From positions 3,053,001 to 3,117,000 of the forward strand of contig NZ_CP076448.1 in NCBI RefSeq assembly GCF_019203965.1: 64,000 nucleotides of DNA. The letters run 5' to 3'. Shown here in pieces: positions 17,764 to 26,449 of this stretch. Each line of letters opens with the position of its first letter. The first letter of the stretch is position 1. The DNA is from Elioraea tepida (GTDB taxonomy: Bacteria > Pseudomonadota > Alphaproteobacteria > Acetobacterales > Acetobacteraceae). Position numbers and translations under genes: made by a program. The notes beneath the pieces are model-generated. The model did not search any database. It was given only the letters and a program-made list of their open reading frames with translations, and was not told the DNA's origin.

Positions 17764-19401
17764 TCAGCCCTTCAGGCCCGGAAGATGGCCAGGCCTGCCG
17801 AACAGGTGGCCCTGGCCGTGCGTGGCACCGAGTTCGCTGAGCATCGCGGCCTCCGCCTCGGTCTCCACCTGCGCGGCGATCACCTGTGCGCCTGAGGCAC
17901 GGCAGAGCTGGACGATCTGGCCGAGGAGGGCGCGGTCGCGACCGCCCTGGGCCGCCCCTCTGACGAAATGGCCGTCGATCTTGACGTAGTCGACACGAAA
18001 GCGGCGCAAGTGCCGAATACCGGAGGCGCCTGCTCCGAAGTCATCGAGGCACACCGCGTAACCGCGCTGGTGCAGTGCATCGATGAGCGCAGCGGCTGCA
18101 TCCGCGTCCTCGATGTCAGCGGTTTCAGTGATCTCGATCAGCAAGCGACCGGGCGCGACGGAAGCGGAGTCGAGCAGGTCGAGGCAGCGCTGGGCGAAAC
18201 CTCGGTCGGACAATGAAAGCGCCGAGATGTTGACGGCGATCCGGACGGAAGCGCAGGCGGTCAACGCCTCGAGAGCGGTGGCGAGCACGGCGGCGTCGAG
18301 TGTTTGGGCGAGACCCGTCGCTTCGGCAAGCGTGGTAAAGGCCTGCGGGTCAGGACGTGTTCCGTCGGCCCCTGGGAGCGGGCGAAGCAGCGCCTCGAAA
18401 TACGCAACCTTTCGGTCCTCCAGCCTGACCACCGGCTGGAACACAAGCTGGAATCGTCGGCGCGCGATCGTCGCCTCGATCTCGGCTGCCTCACCTACGA
18501 GGGTCTCAATGAAGCGCCTGAAGCCCACCGTGCCCTGATCGCCGAGCGCCTTGGCGAGCACGCTTCTCCCGCCTGCTGCGAAGCGGCTGACCATGAGCCG
18601 CAGGGCGCGCACGGCCTGGGCCGCATCACCGTCCCCGATCTCGAGAGGGATGTCGGTCGCCGTGACGTGCAGCGCGGCGGAGGCCGGCGTTCGGTCGCGT
18701 GCGAGCTGTTCGATCGCGCGCTCCAGTGCGACCGTGTCAAGCCCGCCCGAGTGGATGAGGCCCCATCTCCCCCCACCGAACTCGGCGGCAGTGCCGCCCT
18801 CTGCCGCGTGGCCGATCGCTGTGCCGATTCCGTCGAGGAGCTCCTCTCGGGCACCGTGTCCGATCATCGCTGTTGCTTCCGCTAGGCCGTCGACCTCGAC
18901 CAGGGCGAGGTGTGCCGCGGCTCCACCGCAAGACTGCTCGCGCAGCCTTGGCTCGGCGATGCGAAGGAACGCGTCCCGGTCCCTGAGCACGGCGGAGAGT
19001 GCCGGAGGCGGCGCAGGGAGCTGGCCGAAGGTCAAACAGAAGCGCTCGCCGCTGCGGGCAGCGAGGCCAGCGAGAGCGAAAGGGGTGCGCGGCGGATCGG
19101 CGAGTCGCACCCAGATCGGGGCGAGCCGGCCACGCTCGCTGAGATGGGCGAGGGCGGTCTCGAGCGCGGCATGGTCCTCCGCCGCGACAAGGCGCGACAG
19201 CGGCTGGCCGAGGTAGGCATCGCCAGGGCGGCCGAGGCGTGACTGAAAGGCACCGGCAGCGAAGGTGACACGCTGGTCGAGATCGATCTCGACGAGCAGG
19301 TCGGAGGCGGCAAAGGCGAACGCCAGCAGCCGCTCGCGCAAGCTGACGTTGGCGAGCCGGATATCCGTATCACTCCGGCCGTGCTCTGGCGTTCCCGTCA
19401 C
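17764..19401 (-). CDS. PAS-EAL protein, probable c-di-GMP effector or weakened phosphodiesterase
   Basis: A 545-aa protein: a PAS-like N-terminus (residues about 20-150), a middle domain resembling a degenerate GGDEF (no GGDEF motif seen) and a C-terminal EAL domain (about 310-545). Most EAL catalytic residues are present with exactly the spacing of RocR: E336 in EALLRP, N391 in VNIS, E423, D453-D454 in DDFGAGASG, K474 in VKID and Q530. The residue aligned with RocR E352, normally the first Glu of AEGVE, is Ala510 (sequence AAQVE). The published view that this Glu is the general base suggests low or no phosphodiesterase activity. No signal peptide or membrane segment, so cytoplasmic. Confidence 0.85.
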   Translation of the reverse strand: MTGTPEHGRSDTDIRLANVSLRERLLAFAFAASDLLVEIDLDQRVTFAAGAFQSRLGRPGDAYLGQPLSRLVAAEDHAALETALAHLSERGRLAPIWVRLADPPRTPFALAGLAARSGERFCLTFGQLPAPPPALSAVLRDRDAFLRIAEPRLREQSCGGAAAHLALVEVDGLAEATAMIGHGAREELLDGIGTAIGHAAEGGTAAEFGGGRWGLIHSGGLDTVALERAIEQLARDRTPASAALHVTATDIPLEIGDGDAAQAVRALRLMVSRFAAGGRSVLAKALGDQGTVGFRRFIETLVGEAAEIEATIARRRFQLVFQPVVRLEDRKVAYFEALLRPLPGADGTRPDPQAFTTLAEATGLAQTLDAAVLATALEALTACASVRIAVNISALSLSDRGFAQRCLDLLDSASVAPGRLLIEITETADIEDADAAAALIDALHQRGYAVCLDDFGAGASGIRHLRRFRVDYVKIDGHFVRGAAQGGRDRALLGQIVQLCRASGAQVIAAQVETEAEAAMLSELGATHGQGHLFGRPGHLPGLKG

Positions 19402-19577
19402 TTTCCCCGGTCCATCGTCGCCTGCCGAGCATGGCCCAAGCCGGTCAAAGCAGGGTTAACAGAAGGTGTCAGTCGGATGAGAGACTTTGACCCATCGACC
19501 CTGGGATGAAGCTGTTGCGGGCGTTGCAAGGCTATGGTGCGACGGTCGAGCGTTGCGCGAGAAGCGGAGGAGGGGGC

Positions 19578-20300
19578 ATGGCCAGAGGCGATATGGAGCG
19601 GATCCTTGGAGCGCTGATCGGGGGCGCCGCCTCGGGAGGCCTGCGGCCGTCGCGGCGGAGGCGGCGCGTGCCTCCGCCCCTGATCGATGTCCGTGTTGGC
19701 GGAACGCGAAGCGCGACACGCACGCTCGCGAGCCTGGCCGCTGCGGTGCTCGGTTCCGTTCTCAGCGGCGCCGGAAGCGGGTCGATGCCCCCGCAGCCGT
19801 CCAGGCAGGGACGCGACGCGCCGCTGGACACGGTCCAGCGCATTCCGCCTCCGCCGGCACCGCCCGGAAAAGCGCCGCAGAACCCCTGGGCGGCACCTGC
19901 GCCGCCTCGCGGGACGATATCGCGCCCCGCCCCGGAGCCGAGGGAGGCGGAGGACGCGGAGGCCCTGCTGATCCTCCGGGCCATGATCTCCTGTGCACGG
20001 GCCGATGGGTCGCTTGATGCTGACGAACGTGCGGCGATCGCAACCCAGCTCGACCAAGCCGGCCTTGACCAACAAGCGCGCGACCTCGTTCTCGCGGAGT
20101 TCGCAAGGCCGGCAGCGGTGGCCGAGATCGCCCGCGAGGTGGGTGACCCCGTGCTCGCCGCCCAGGTATATGCCGCAGCCTATCTGGCCGCCGGAGAACT
20201 CGGCCCCGCCGAGCGCGCCTGGCTCGATGCCTTCGCCACGGCCACACGGCTCGACCCGAACGCCGTGCGGTCCATCGAGGAGCGGCTCTCGGAGGGGTGA
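19578..20300 (+). CDS. DUF533 / TerB-like protein with Pro-rich linker
   Basis: A 240-aa protein. The N-terminal third is basic with a Gly/Ala hydrophobic stretch (ERILGALIGGAASGG and LASLAAAVLGSVLSGAG), the middle is a Pro/Arg-rich linker (residues about 75-125), and the last 110 residues are a TerB-fold helical domain with LLILRAMISCARADGSLDADERAAI and the acidic ADGSLD motif. DUF533 (YebE-type) proteins have this layout and are usually annotated as inner-membrane-associated proteins of unknown role. I chose ATG 19578 because GGAGGGGG precedes it; the longer frame from 19506 lacks support. Confidence 0.75.
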   Translation: MARGDMERILGALIGGAASGGLRPSRRRRRVPPPLIDVRVGGTRSATRTLASLAAAVLGSVLSGAGSGSMPPQPSRQGRDAPLDTVQRIPPPPAPPGKAPQNPWAAPAPPRGTISRPAPEPREAEDAEALLILRAMISCARADGSLDADERAAIATQLDQAGLDQQARDLVLAEFARPAAVAEIAREVGDPVLAAQVYAAAYLAAGELGPAERAWLDAFATATRLDPNAVRSIEERLSEG

Positions 20301-20429
20301 TTGTTCGGAAGTAGCGTTCTCCTCCGGCGGCGGCCCACGACGCCCAATACGCGCGCGCCTTGACGATTTGATCGTCGTGCCTGCGAGTGCCTCTGGCCGC
20401 CAGCGGCTAGCAGAGGTAGGAGAGAGCGC

Positions 20430-21671
20430 GTGGCGGGGAGGAAACGGGGCATGGAGCTGACCGAGCGTGAAGCGGCGCTGAAGTCACGAGCGAGAGCGTT
20501 CGCTGAAGCCGTGGTCGCGCCACGGGCCGCCGAGATCGACCGCACTGAATCGTATCCTTGGGATCTTGTCGCGGCCCTGCGCGAGGCCGGTTTCCTCGGC
20601 ATGACGATCCCCGAGGCGCTCGGTGGCCGCGCGGCCAGCTATTTTGATGCGGTTCTCGTGATCGAAGAGATGGCGCGGCACTGCGCCGTTGCCGGGCGGA
20701 TCTGCGTCGAGGCGAACATGGGCGCGCTCGGCGCTGTGATGGCCTATGGCACCGAGGATCAGAAGCGGCTTGCCGCCGACCTCGTGCTCGGCGAGGGCGA
20801 CAAGCCGGCGATCTGCATCACCGAGCCAGAGGCCGGGTCGGCCGCAACAGAGATGAGGACGCGGGCCGAGCGCCGCCAGGGTGGATGGGTGATCAATGGC
20901 CGCAAGCACTGGATCACCGGCGGCGGCGTCTCGAAGCTGCACCTCATCTTCGCCCGAGCCGTCGAGAACGGGGTGGAGCAGGGGATCGGTGGGTTCATCG
21001 CGGTGCGCCGTGGCGAAGGCGATCCGCCCGGCCTTGTGATCGGCCCGCGCCAGCACGCGATGGGGGTACGCGGCATTCCCGAGACCGTGGTCGAGCTCCG
21101 CGACCTGTTCATTCCTGACACAATGGTCCTGCCTAGTCCGGGTGGCTTCCGTCGCGGCTTCGGCGCGCTGATGGATGCCTACAACGCTCAAAGGGTTGGG
21201 GCGGCGACCGTCGCCCTTGGCATCGCCGCCGGAGCACTCGATCACGCGATCGCCTACGCCCGCAGGCGCGAGCAGTTCGGCCGGCCAATTGCTGAGTTTC
21301 AAGGCATCCAGTGGATGCTTGCCGACATGGCGGTGGCGGTGGATGCCGCTCGGGCGATGGTGCACCGCGCCGCACGGTCACGCGGTCCGAATGGCTTTCC
21401 CGATCCTGTGCTCGCGGCAAAGGCGAAGATCCTCGCCGCCGAGACGGCCGTAAAGGTAACCAACGATGCGCTCCAGATCTGGGGGAGCGCGGGTTATGCA
21501 CGCGACAACCCGATGGAGCGCATGGTTCGGGATGCGCGGATGTTCACCATCGCCGGCGGCACGGCGCAGATCCTGCGCAATCTCGTCGCTTCAGATTTGC
21601 TTGGCATGAAGCTGCCGCAGACCCGGGATGGCTGGCTACGCGTCGCCGAGCGACGTGCTGCGGCCGAGTAG
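20430..21671 (+). CDS. Acyl-CoA dehydrogenase-fold flavoprotein, desulfinase-like active site
   Basis: Full-length acyl-CoA dehydrogenase (about 410 aa): N-terminal helical domain, the FAD-contacting CITEPEAGSAATEM and GRKHWITGGG strands, RREQFGRPIAEFQGIQWMLADM and the C-terminal LQIWGSAGYARDNPMERMVRDAR. Counting from ATG 20451, the usual catalytic Glu of the YEGT motif is Gly369 (AGGT), and the alternative Glu used by isovaleryl-CoA dehydrogenase is Gln247 (NAQR). Arg83 lies in AGRICVE. A Gln246/Arg84 pair with no base Glu is, as I recall, the hallmark of 3-sulfinopropanoyl-CoA desulfinase (Acd of Advenella), so C-S cleavage of a sulfinate is a real possibility. Both GTG 20430 and ATG 20451 have ribosome-binding sites. 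Confidence 0.88.
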   Translation: MAGRKRGMELTEREAALKSRARAFAEAVVAPRAAEIDRTESYPWDLVAALREAGFLGMTIPEALGGRAASYFDAVLVIEEMARHCAVAGRICVEANMGALGAVMAYGTEDQKRLAADLVLGEGDKPAICITEPEAGSAATEMRTRAERRQGGWVINGRKHWITGGGVSKLHLIFARAVENGVEQGIGGFIAVRRGEGDPPGLVIGPRQHAMGVRGIPETVVELRDLFIPDTMVLPSPGGFRRGFGALMDAYNAQRVGAATVALGIAAGALDHAIAYARRREQFGRPIAEFQGIQWMLADMAVAVDAARAMVHRAARSRGPNGFPDPVLAAKAKILAAETAVKVTNDALQIWGSAGYARDNPMERMVRDARMFTIAGGTAQILRNLVASDLLGMKLPQTRDGWLRVAERRAAAE

Positions 21672-22113
21672 GAACCCTCAAAGCACGAGCGCTGCCGCCC
21701 CGTCGCGGCGCCAAGAAGCGGCAGCTCGGCGATCGGCATACCATCGATGCTCGTGACGCCGATGTCCAACGGTTCGGCATCGCGCTCTGCTTCGATCTGT
21801 GTTGTCCGACCTCACCGTCCGGGTGCTGCAGGAGCGGCTATCTCATCCGCCTACGCGACGGGGGCTCAACCACCGGGGCCAACCGTGCGTTCCAGACACC
21901 GCGGCATTCGACTGCGAACAAGGCAACACGCCGGACATCGGCCCTGGCACCGGGGATCGGTGAAGGCCTGACCTCTGTGGCTGGTCGCCCCGTTCACCCC
22001 GTTCTGGCTGAGTTTGCCAAAATCCTTCCTGCACGTTGGCCTTGGACAAAAGGGGCCGTTAAATCTTCCTCCATCCACACCAGCGATATAGGCGCAATGG
22101 AGGCCTTGGCGGG
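21672..22113 (+). other. 442-bp gap without a supported gene
   Basis: Several overlapping short frames cross this stretch on both strands, but none has a good start site, a recognisable domain or a convincing composition. The last 80 bases before the methyltransferase are less GC-rich (runs such as GACAAAAGGGG and CGATATAGG) and probably hold its promoter and leader, although no confident -35/-10 pair can be named. The first 250 bases may be remnants of a decayed gene. Confidence 0.4.
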
Positions 22114-23037
22114 ATGAAGGCTGCGCTTGCTGGTGTGGTCAACTGGTTCGGCGCATCGACAACCGAGGCGCGCGCGACCGGCTCCGCACGCCCGAAGCCG
22201 GGCGAGCGACCCCGTACAGTGCCCATGGTTGCGGAAAGCGAGCCTGAGCCGAGGCCCGATCCGCCACGTGCTTGGACCCCACGTCGGATCCAACTTGCCG
22301 CGACGCTGTGGGGCGAGGGCTTCGTCTCGCCGGGCGGCGAGGAGGAGGCGCTTCGGTTGAGCAAGCCGCTCGGCCTGCAGGAGAGCCACAGCCTGCTCAA
22401 TATTGGCGCGGGGATGGGCGGCGCAGCGCGTGCCATCACGACTGCGTGGGGCACCTGGGTCAGCGGTTATGAGGAGAACGCCGACCTTGCCGCCGCTGGC
22501 GAGGCGCTCTCGAAGAAGGCCAAGCTGGAGAAGAAGGCTGAGATTAGACACTACGATCCGGCCGCACCGCAGTTCCGTCCCAACTTCTTCCATCATGCCC
22601 TCGTGCAGGAAGCTCTCTGGACCGTGGAGGACAAGCCTCGGCTGCTCGCCGCGGTGGCAGCGGCGCTCAAGCCAAACGGGCAGCTCGTGATGACCGATCT
22701 CACGCTCGGTGAGGTTCCCCTCGATCCCAACGACGAGACCGCGAGGGCCTGGGAGCGGCTCGATCGGGGGCCCGCCTGTCTCGTCCACCCGCAAGCCGAG
22801 ACCGTGCTCATGGCTCGGCTCGGCTTCGACGTGCGGATCGCCGAGGACATCAGCCCCCGACACGTGCAGCAGGCAGTTGCGGCATGGCGCGGCATGTTGG
22901 AGATCCTCCTCGCTCAGCCTCCGACGCGTGCTCAGGCGCTTTCCATCCTCCAGGAGGCTGAGCTGTGGCTCAGGCGTCTCTCCTTGATCCGGTCCGGGAA
23001 GCTGAAGGTTATGCGGTGGCACGCCATCCGGCGCTGA
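22114..23037 (+). CDS. SAM-dependent methyltransferase, class I
   Basis: A 307-aa protein. The N-terminal 60 residues are Pro/Arg/Glu-rich and probably disordered. From residue about 65 a Rossmann methyltransferase follows, with motif [16 protein letters not shown] (near residue 95), an acidic [11 protein letters not shown] after strand 2, and [14 protein letters not shown] as the post-I/IV region. The pattern recalls phosphoethanolamine N-methyltransferases and ubiquinone/tocopherol methyltransferases but the substrate cannot be assigned. The C-terminal 70 residues are helical. ATG 22114 is the only reasonable start. Confidence 0.8.
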   Translation: MKAALAGVVNWFGASTTEARATGSARPKPGERPRTVPMVAESEPEPRPDPPRAWTPRRIQLAATLWGEGFVSPGGEEEALRLSKPLGLQESHSLLNIGAGMGGAARAITTAWGTWVSGYEENADLAAAGEALSKKAKLEKKAEIRHYDPAAPQFRPNFFHHALVQEALWTVEDKPRLLAAVAAALKPNGQLVMTDLTLGEVPLDPNDETARAWERLDRGPACLVHPQAETVLMARLGFDVRIAEDISPRHVQQAVAAWRGMLEILLAQPPTRAQALSILQEAELWLRRLSLIRSGKLKVMRWHAIRR

Positions 23038-23120
23038 CGCCGGCTCCAAGACGCTTGGCGGTTGACAGGCCCAGGGGCTTTCCCTATTCGCCAGCGCTCG
23101 TTTGGCCCTACAGGTGCATC

Positions 23121-23246
23121 ATGCGCATCCGGAACTCGCTCAAGTCTGCGAAGACGCGGGACAAGAACAACCGTCTCGTGCGTCGGCGGGGCCGTCTTTA
23201 CGTGATCAACAAGAAGAACCCGCGGATGAAGGCCCGCCAGGGCTGA
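23121..23246 (+). CDS. rpmJ: 50S ribosomal protein L36, zinc-free type
   Basis: A 41-aa basic protein starting [17 protein letters not shown] and ending in the family signature [13 protein letters not shown]. The Cys/His residues that bind zinc in the classical L36 are absent, which is the usual alphaproteobacterial form. It is too small for most automated calls but matches over its full length. It stands alone between the methyltransferase and glcD. Confidence 0.95.
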   Translation: MRIRNSLKSAKTRDKNNRLVRRRGRLYVINKKNPRMKARQG

Positions 23247-23408
23247 CGGTCTCGCGTCGGGAGGCGCGGCCAGTTGACGCCTCTCTCTTTGCCGGCTCGC
23301 CGCCTCACGTTTAGGCCGGCGCAGCTGAGGAGAGCGGCATCACGCACTTGCGTATGTCCTGCCAAACCGTCACTTCTCGGTCATGAGGACGGGAAAGGGA
23401 CTGCGCCA

Positions 23409-24833
23409 ATGCTAGCGATGCCTGCACCGAGGGCCGAGATCCTCGCGCGCCGTGCTGAGGTCATCTCCGCTCTCGCGGAACGCGTCGGCCCAGGCAACGT
23501 GATCGCGGAACCACTGCGCCTGAAGGCCTACGAGACGGACGCGTTCACCGCTTACCGCCGGGTACCGCTCGCGGTGGTTCTGCCGGAGACGACGGCCCAG
23601 CTCGCTGCTGCGCTCAGATACTGCAACGAGCAGGGCATCCGCGTGGTGCCGCGCGCAGCCGGCACCTCGCTTTCCGGAGGAGCGCTGCCGCTGGAGGACG
23701 CGGTGGTGATCGGTGTCGCGCGCATGAACCGTATCCTTGAGGTTGACCTTGCCGATCGTTTCGCGCGCGTTCAGGCGGGAGTGACCAACATCGCCATCAC
23801 CCGCGCCGTCGAGGGAGAGGGGTTCTTCTACGCGCCCGATCCCTCGAGCCAGCTCGCCTGCATGATCGCGGGCAACGTCGCGATGAACTCCGGTGGCGCC
23901 CATTGCCTTAAGTATGGTGTAACGGCGAACAACCTGCTCGGCCTCACCATGGTCACGGTCGAAGGGGAGGTGATGGAGGTCGGCGGCGCCCATCTTGACT
24001 GCGCCGGATACGACTGGCTTGGGCTTATCACCGGGTCCGAGGGCCAGCTCGGCATCGTCACGGAGGTGACGGTGCGTATCCTACGGGCCGCCGAGGGGGC
24101 GCGCGCGATGCTCGTGGGCTTTGGCGCGACGGATGTTGCCGCAGCGGCCGTGGCCGACATCATCGCGTCTGGCATCATCCCAGTGGCGCTCGAGTTCATG
24201 GACCGTGCCTGCATCCATGCGTGCGAGGCCTTCGCCCAGGCGGGCTATCCCCTCGATGCCGACGCGCTTCTGATCATCGAGGTCGAGGGTTCGGAGCAGG
24301 AGCAGGAGGTTCTGCTGGGAAAGCTCGCCGCGATCTGCGAACGGCACGCGCCGACGACGATGCGGATCGCGAAGACCGCAGAGGAGAGCGCAGCGATCTG
24401 GAAGGGGCGCAAGGGCGCGTTCGGCGCGATCGGCCGGATTAGCCCTGACTATCTCTGCATGGACGGAACGATCCCTCCAGCCAGGCTGCCTGAGGCAATG
24501 CGGGCCATCAAAACCCTCTCGGAACGGTATCGGCTCGAGGTCGCAAACGTCTTCCACGCGGGCGACGGCAACCTGCACCCGTTGATCATGTTCGACGCGA
24601 ACGACGCCGATAGCTTCGCGCGTGCGGAGGCGCTCGGCGCCGACATCCTGAAGCTATGTGTCGAGCTCGGAGGATGCCTGACCGGCGAACATGGTGTTGG
24701 CGTCGAGAAGCGCGACCTGATGACGGTTCAATTCCGCGCCGTGGATCTCGATCAACAGAGGCGCATCAAGAGCGCCTTCGACCCCGGCTGGATCCTGAAC
24801 CCGCACAAGGTGTTCCCCCTGGTGAGCGCCTGA
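23409..24833 (+). CDS. glcD: Glycolate oxidase FAD-linked subunit
   Basis: Flavoprotein subunit of the membrane-associated glycolate (D-2-hydroxyacid) oxidase that feeds electrons to the quinone pool and yields glyoxylate. The 474-aa protein has the PCMH/VAO-type FAD fold: VVPRAAGTSLSGGALP, the FYAPDPSSQLACMIAGNVAMNSGGAHCLKYG segment, ITGSEGQLGIVTEVTVRI, and the C-terminal FHAGDGNLHPLIMFD plus GCLTGEHGVGVEKR signatures. ATG 23409 is a standard start (MLAMPAPRAEIL); longer upstream reading is not supported. glcE starts four bases after the stop. Confidence 0.93.
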   Translation: MLAMPAPRAEILARRAEVISALAERVGPGNVIAEPLRLKAYETDAFTAYRRVPLAVVLPETTAQLAAALRYCNEQGIRVVPRAAGTSLSGGALPLEDAVVIGVARMNRILEVDLADRFARVQAGVTNIAITRAVEGEGFFYAPDPSSQLACMIAGNVAMNSGGAHCLKYGVTANNLLGLTMVTVEGEVMEVGGAHLDCAGYDWLGLITGSEGQLGIVTEVTVRILRAAEGARAMLVGFGATDVAAAAVADIIASGIIPVALEFMDRACIHACEAFAQAGYPLDADALLIIEVEGSEQEQEVLLGKLAAICERHAPTTMRIAKTAEESAAIWKGRKGAFGAIGRISPDYLCMDGTIPPARLPEAMRAIKTLSERYRLEVANVFHAGDGNLHPLIMFDANDADSFARAEALGADILKLCVELGGCLTGEHGVGVEKRDLMTVQFRAVDLDQQRRIKSAFDPGWILNPHKVFPLVSA

Positions 24834-24837
24834 GCCA

Positions 24838-26076
24838 ATGCCACCGGGTGGGGCCGCTTCAGCGCTCGAGGCGCCGGCAGACGAGGCGGCGCTGGTGGCC
24901 CGGATCGCGGCGGCCCATGCAGCAGGGGAACCTCTCGCGATCTGGGGCAATCGGACCAAAGCGAGCCTCGGCCGGCCCGTCCAGACTGCGGCCGCCATTT
25001 CCACCCGTGCGCTCTCCGGCATCACGCTCTACAGCCCATCCGAACTCGTGATCGCCGCGCGCGCCGGTACCCCGGTGGCCGAGCTCGAGGCTGCGCTCTC
25101 TGCGGAGGGGCAGCATCTTGTCGCCGAGCCGCCCGATCTCTCGGCCCTATGTGGTCCCGAGGATGGGCCTCCTGACGGCCCTCCGACGATCGGTGGCGTC
25201 GTCGCCTGCAACCTCTCGGGACCACGCCGGATCGCGCTCGGCGCCATGCGCGACCACGTACTCGGCGTGCGTGCCGTCAATGGAGCCGGGGAGGTGATCA
25301 CCTCTGGCGGGCGGGTGCTGAAGAACGTTACCGGACTCGACCTCTGCAAGCTTCTGTCGGGGAGCCGGGGGACCCTCGCGGTTCTGACGGAGGTGACGCT
25401 TAAGGTCCTGCCAGCGCCGGAAGCAACGGCCACTCTCGTGCTGCGCGGTCTGACGGCCGAGGAGGGTGTGGTGGCCCTGGCCGCTGGGCTCGGTTCTCCC
25501 TTTGGCGTTACCGGCGCTGCCTTCCTTCCCGACGAGGCGGCCGAAGCCGCACCAGCGCTCGGCCCAGGCGGCTCAGCGACCATTCTGAGGCTTGAGGAGT
25601 TCGCCGAGTTCATCCCCTACCGAGCGGAGCGGCTTTCGGCCCTGCTCGCGACTCACGGCGTGGTGCGGTGCCTTGATGATGCGACGTCCCGGGTTCTGTG
25701 GCGGTCGGTACGTGACGCTGCCCCGCTGTGCGTGAGCGCCGCCGAGGGGGTGTGGCGCCTCTCCGTGCGGCCCTCATCGGGGCCAAGGATTCTCGCGAGC
25801 CTCAAGAGCTGGGGGCTGCGCTGCCTTCTCGACTGGGGTGGGGGCCTTGTCTGGGCTACCGGGCCGGCGACGGAGTCGTCGCACATCGCGGTCTCGGCTG
25901 CTGCAGCTGCCGCGGGCGGCGCGTTTTGGACGGTGCGCGCACCCCCCTCCCTCCGTGCCGCTCTGCCCGTGGTACCGCCCGAGAGTCCAAGCGTCGCTGC
26001 ATTAACACGGCGCGTCAAGGCGGCGTTCGACCCCAAAGGAATTCTCAGTCCCGGCCGCATCTTTGCCGGGATATGA
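24838..26076 (+). CDS. glcE: Glycolate oxidase FAD-binding subunit
   Basis: Second FAD-binding subunit of glycolate oxidase, 412 aa, paralogous to GlcD but divergent. Seen: EPLAIWGNRTKASLGRP near the N-terminus, GQHLVAEPPD, TIGGVVACNLSGPRRIALGAMRDHVLGVRAVNG and GGRVLKNVTGLDLCKLLSGSRGTLAVLTEVTLKV, then the C-terminal VKAAFDPKGILSPGRIFAGI, which closes the family. Position between glcD and glcF supports the name. Confidence 0.92.
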   Translation: MPPGGAASALEAPADEAALVARIAAAHAAGEPLAIWGNRTKASLGRPVQTAAAISTRALSGITLYSPSELVIAARAGTPVAELEAALSAEGQHLVAEPPDLSALCGPEDGPPDGPPTIGGVVACNLSGPRRIALGAMRDHVLGVRAVNGAGEVITSGGRVLKNVTGLDLCKLLSGSRGTLAVLTEVTLKVLPAPEATATLVLRGLTAEEGVVALAAGLGSPFGVTGAAFLPDEAAEAAPALGPGGSATILRLEEFAEFIPYRAERLSALLATHGVVRCLDDATSRVLWRSVRDAAPLCVSAAEGVWRLSVRPSSGPRILASLKSWGLRCLLDWGGGLVWATGPATESSHIAVSAAAAAAGGAFWTVRAPPSLRAALPVVPPESPSVAALTRRVKAAFDPKGILSPGRIFAGI

Positions 26077-26127
26077 TCGGGACATCATGGGCCCGCGTGA
26101 CGCGCCCGCGGCGATGAGGGGGGTTCT

Positions 26128-26436
26128 GTGACGATCCTGTTCTTTCTTCTGCTTTTGCCAGTCCTCGCGCTCGGCTTCACCGGGCTGACGCTCATGTTCC
26201 TCGACGTGCTGCATCTCGGCTCCCGCTCGCGCGCGGAGTGGGCACGCGATGCGCTTGCATTCTTCTTCGGCTTCCTCGCGCTCGCCGGTCTTGTGTGGGA
26301 CATCGCCTCAGGTGAGCTGTTCCGCACCGAGAGCTTCACCATGTTCCTCGGCATCTACGGTATGAACTTCGTCCTCCTCGGGATCGCTTTCGTGCTGCTT
26401 GCGCTCCCGCACACCGGCGCGAAGCGACAGGAGTGA
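26128..26436 (+). CDS. Small membrane protein between glcE and glcF
   Basis: A 102-aa protein with three hydrophobic segments (about residues 1-28, 45-62 and 75-95) and charged connecting loops (HLGSRSRAEWARD, SGELFRTES). It starts at GTG, 51 bases after glcE, and ends 13 bases before glcF, so it sits inside the operon. I do not recognise the family. Its position suggests a membrane anchor or assembly partner for the GlcDEF complex, which otherwise has no integral membrane subunit; this is inference from location only. Confidence 0.7.
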   Translation: MTILFFLLLLPVLALGFTGLTLMFLDVLHLGSRSRAEWARDALAFFFGFLALAGLVWDIASGELFRTESFTMFLGIYGMNFVLLGIAFVLLALPHTGAKRQE

Positions 26437-26449
26437 ACCTGCGGCACCG

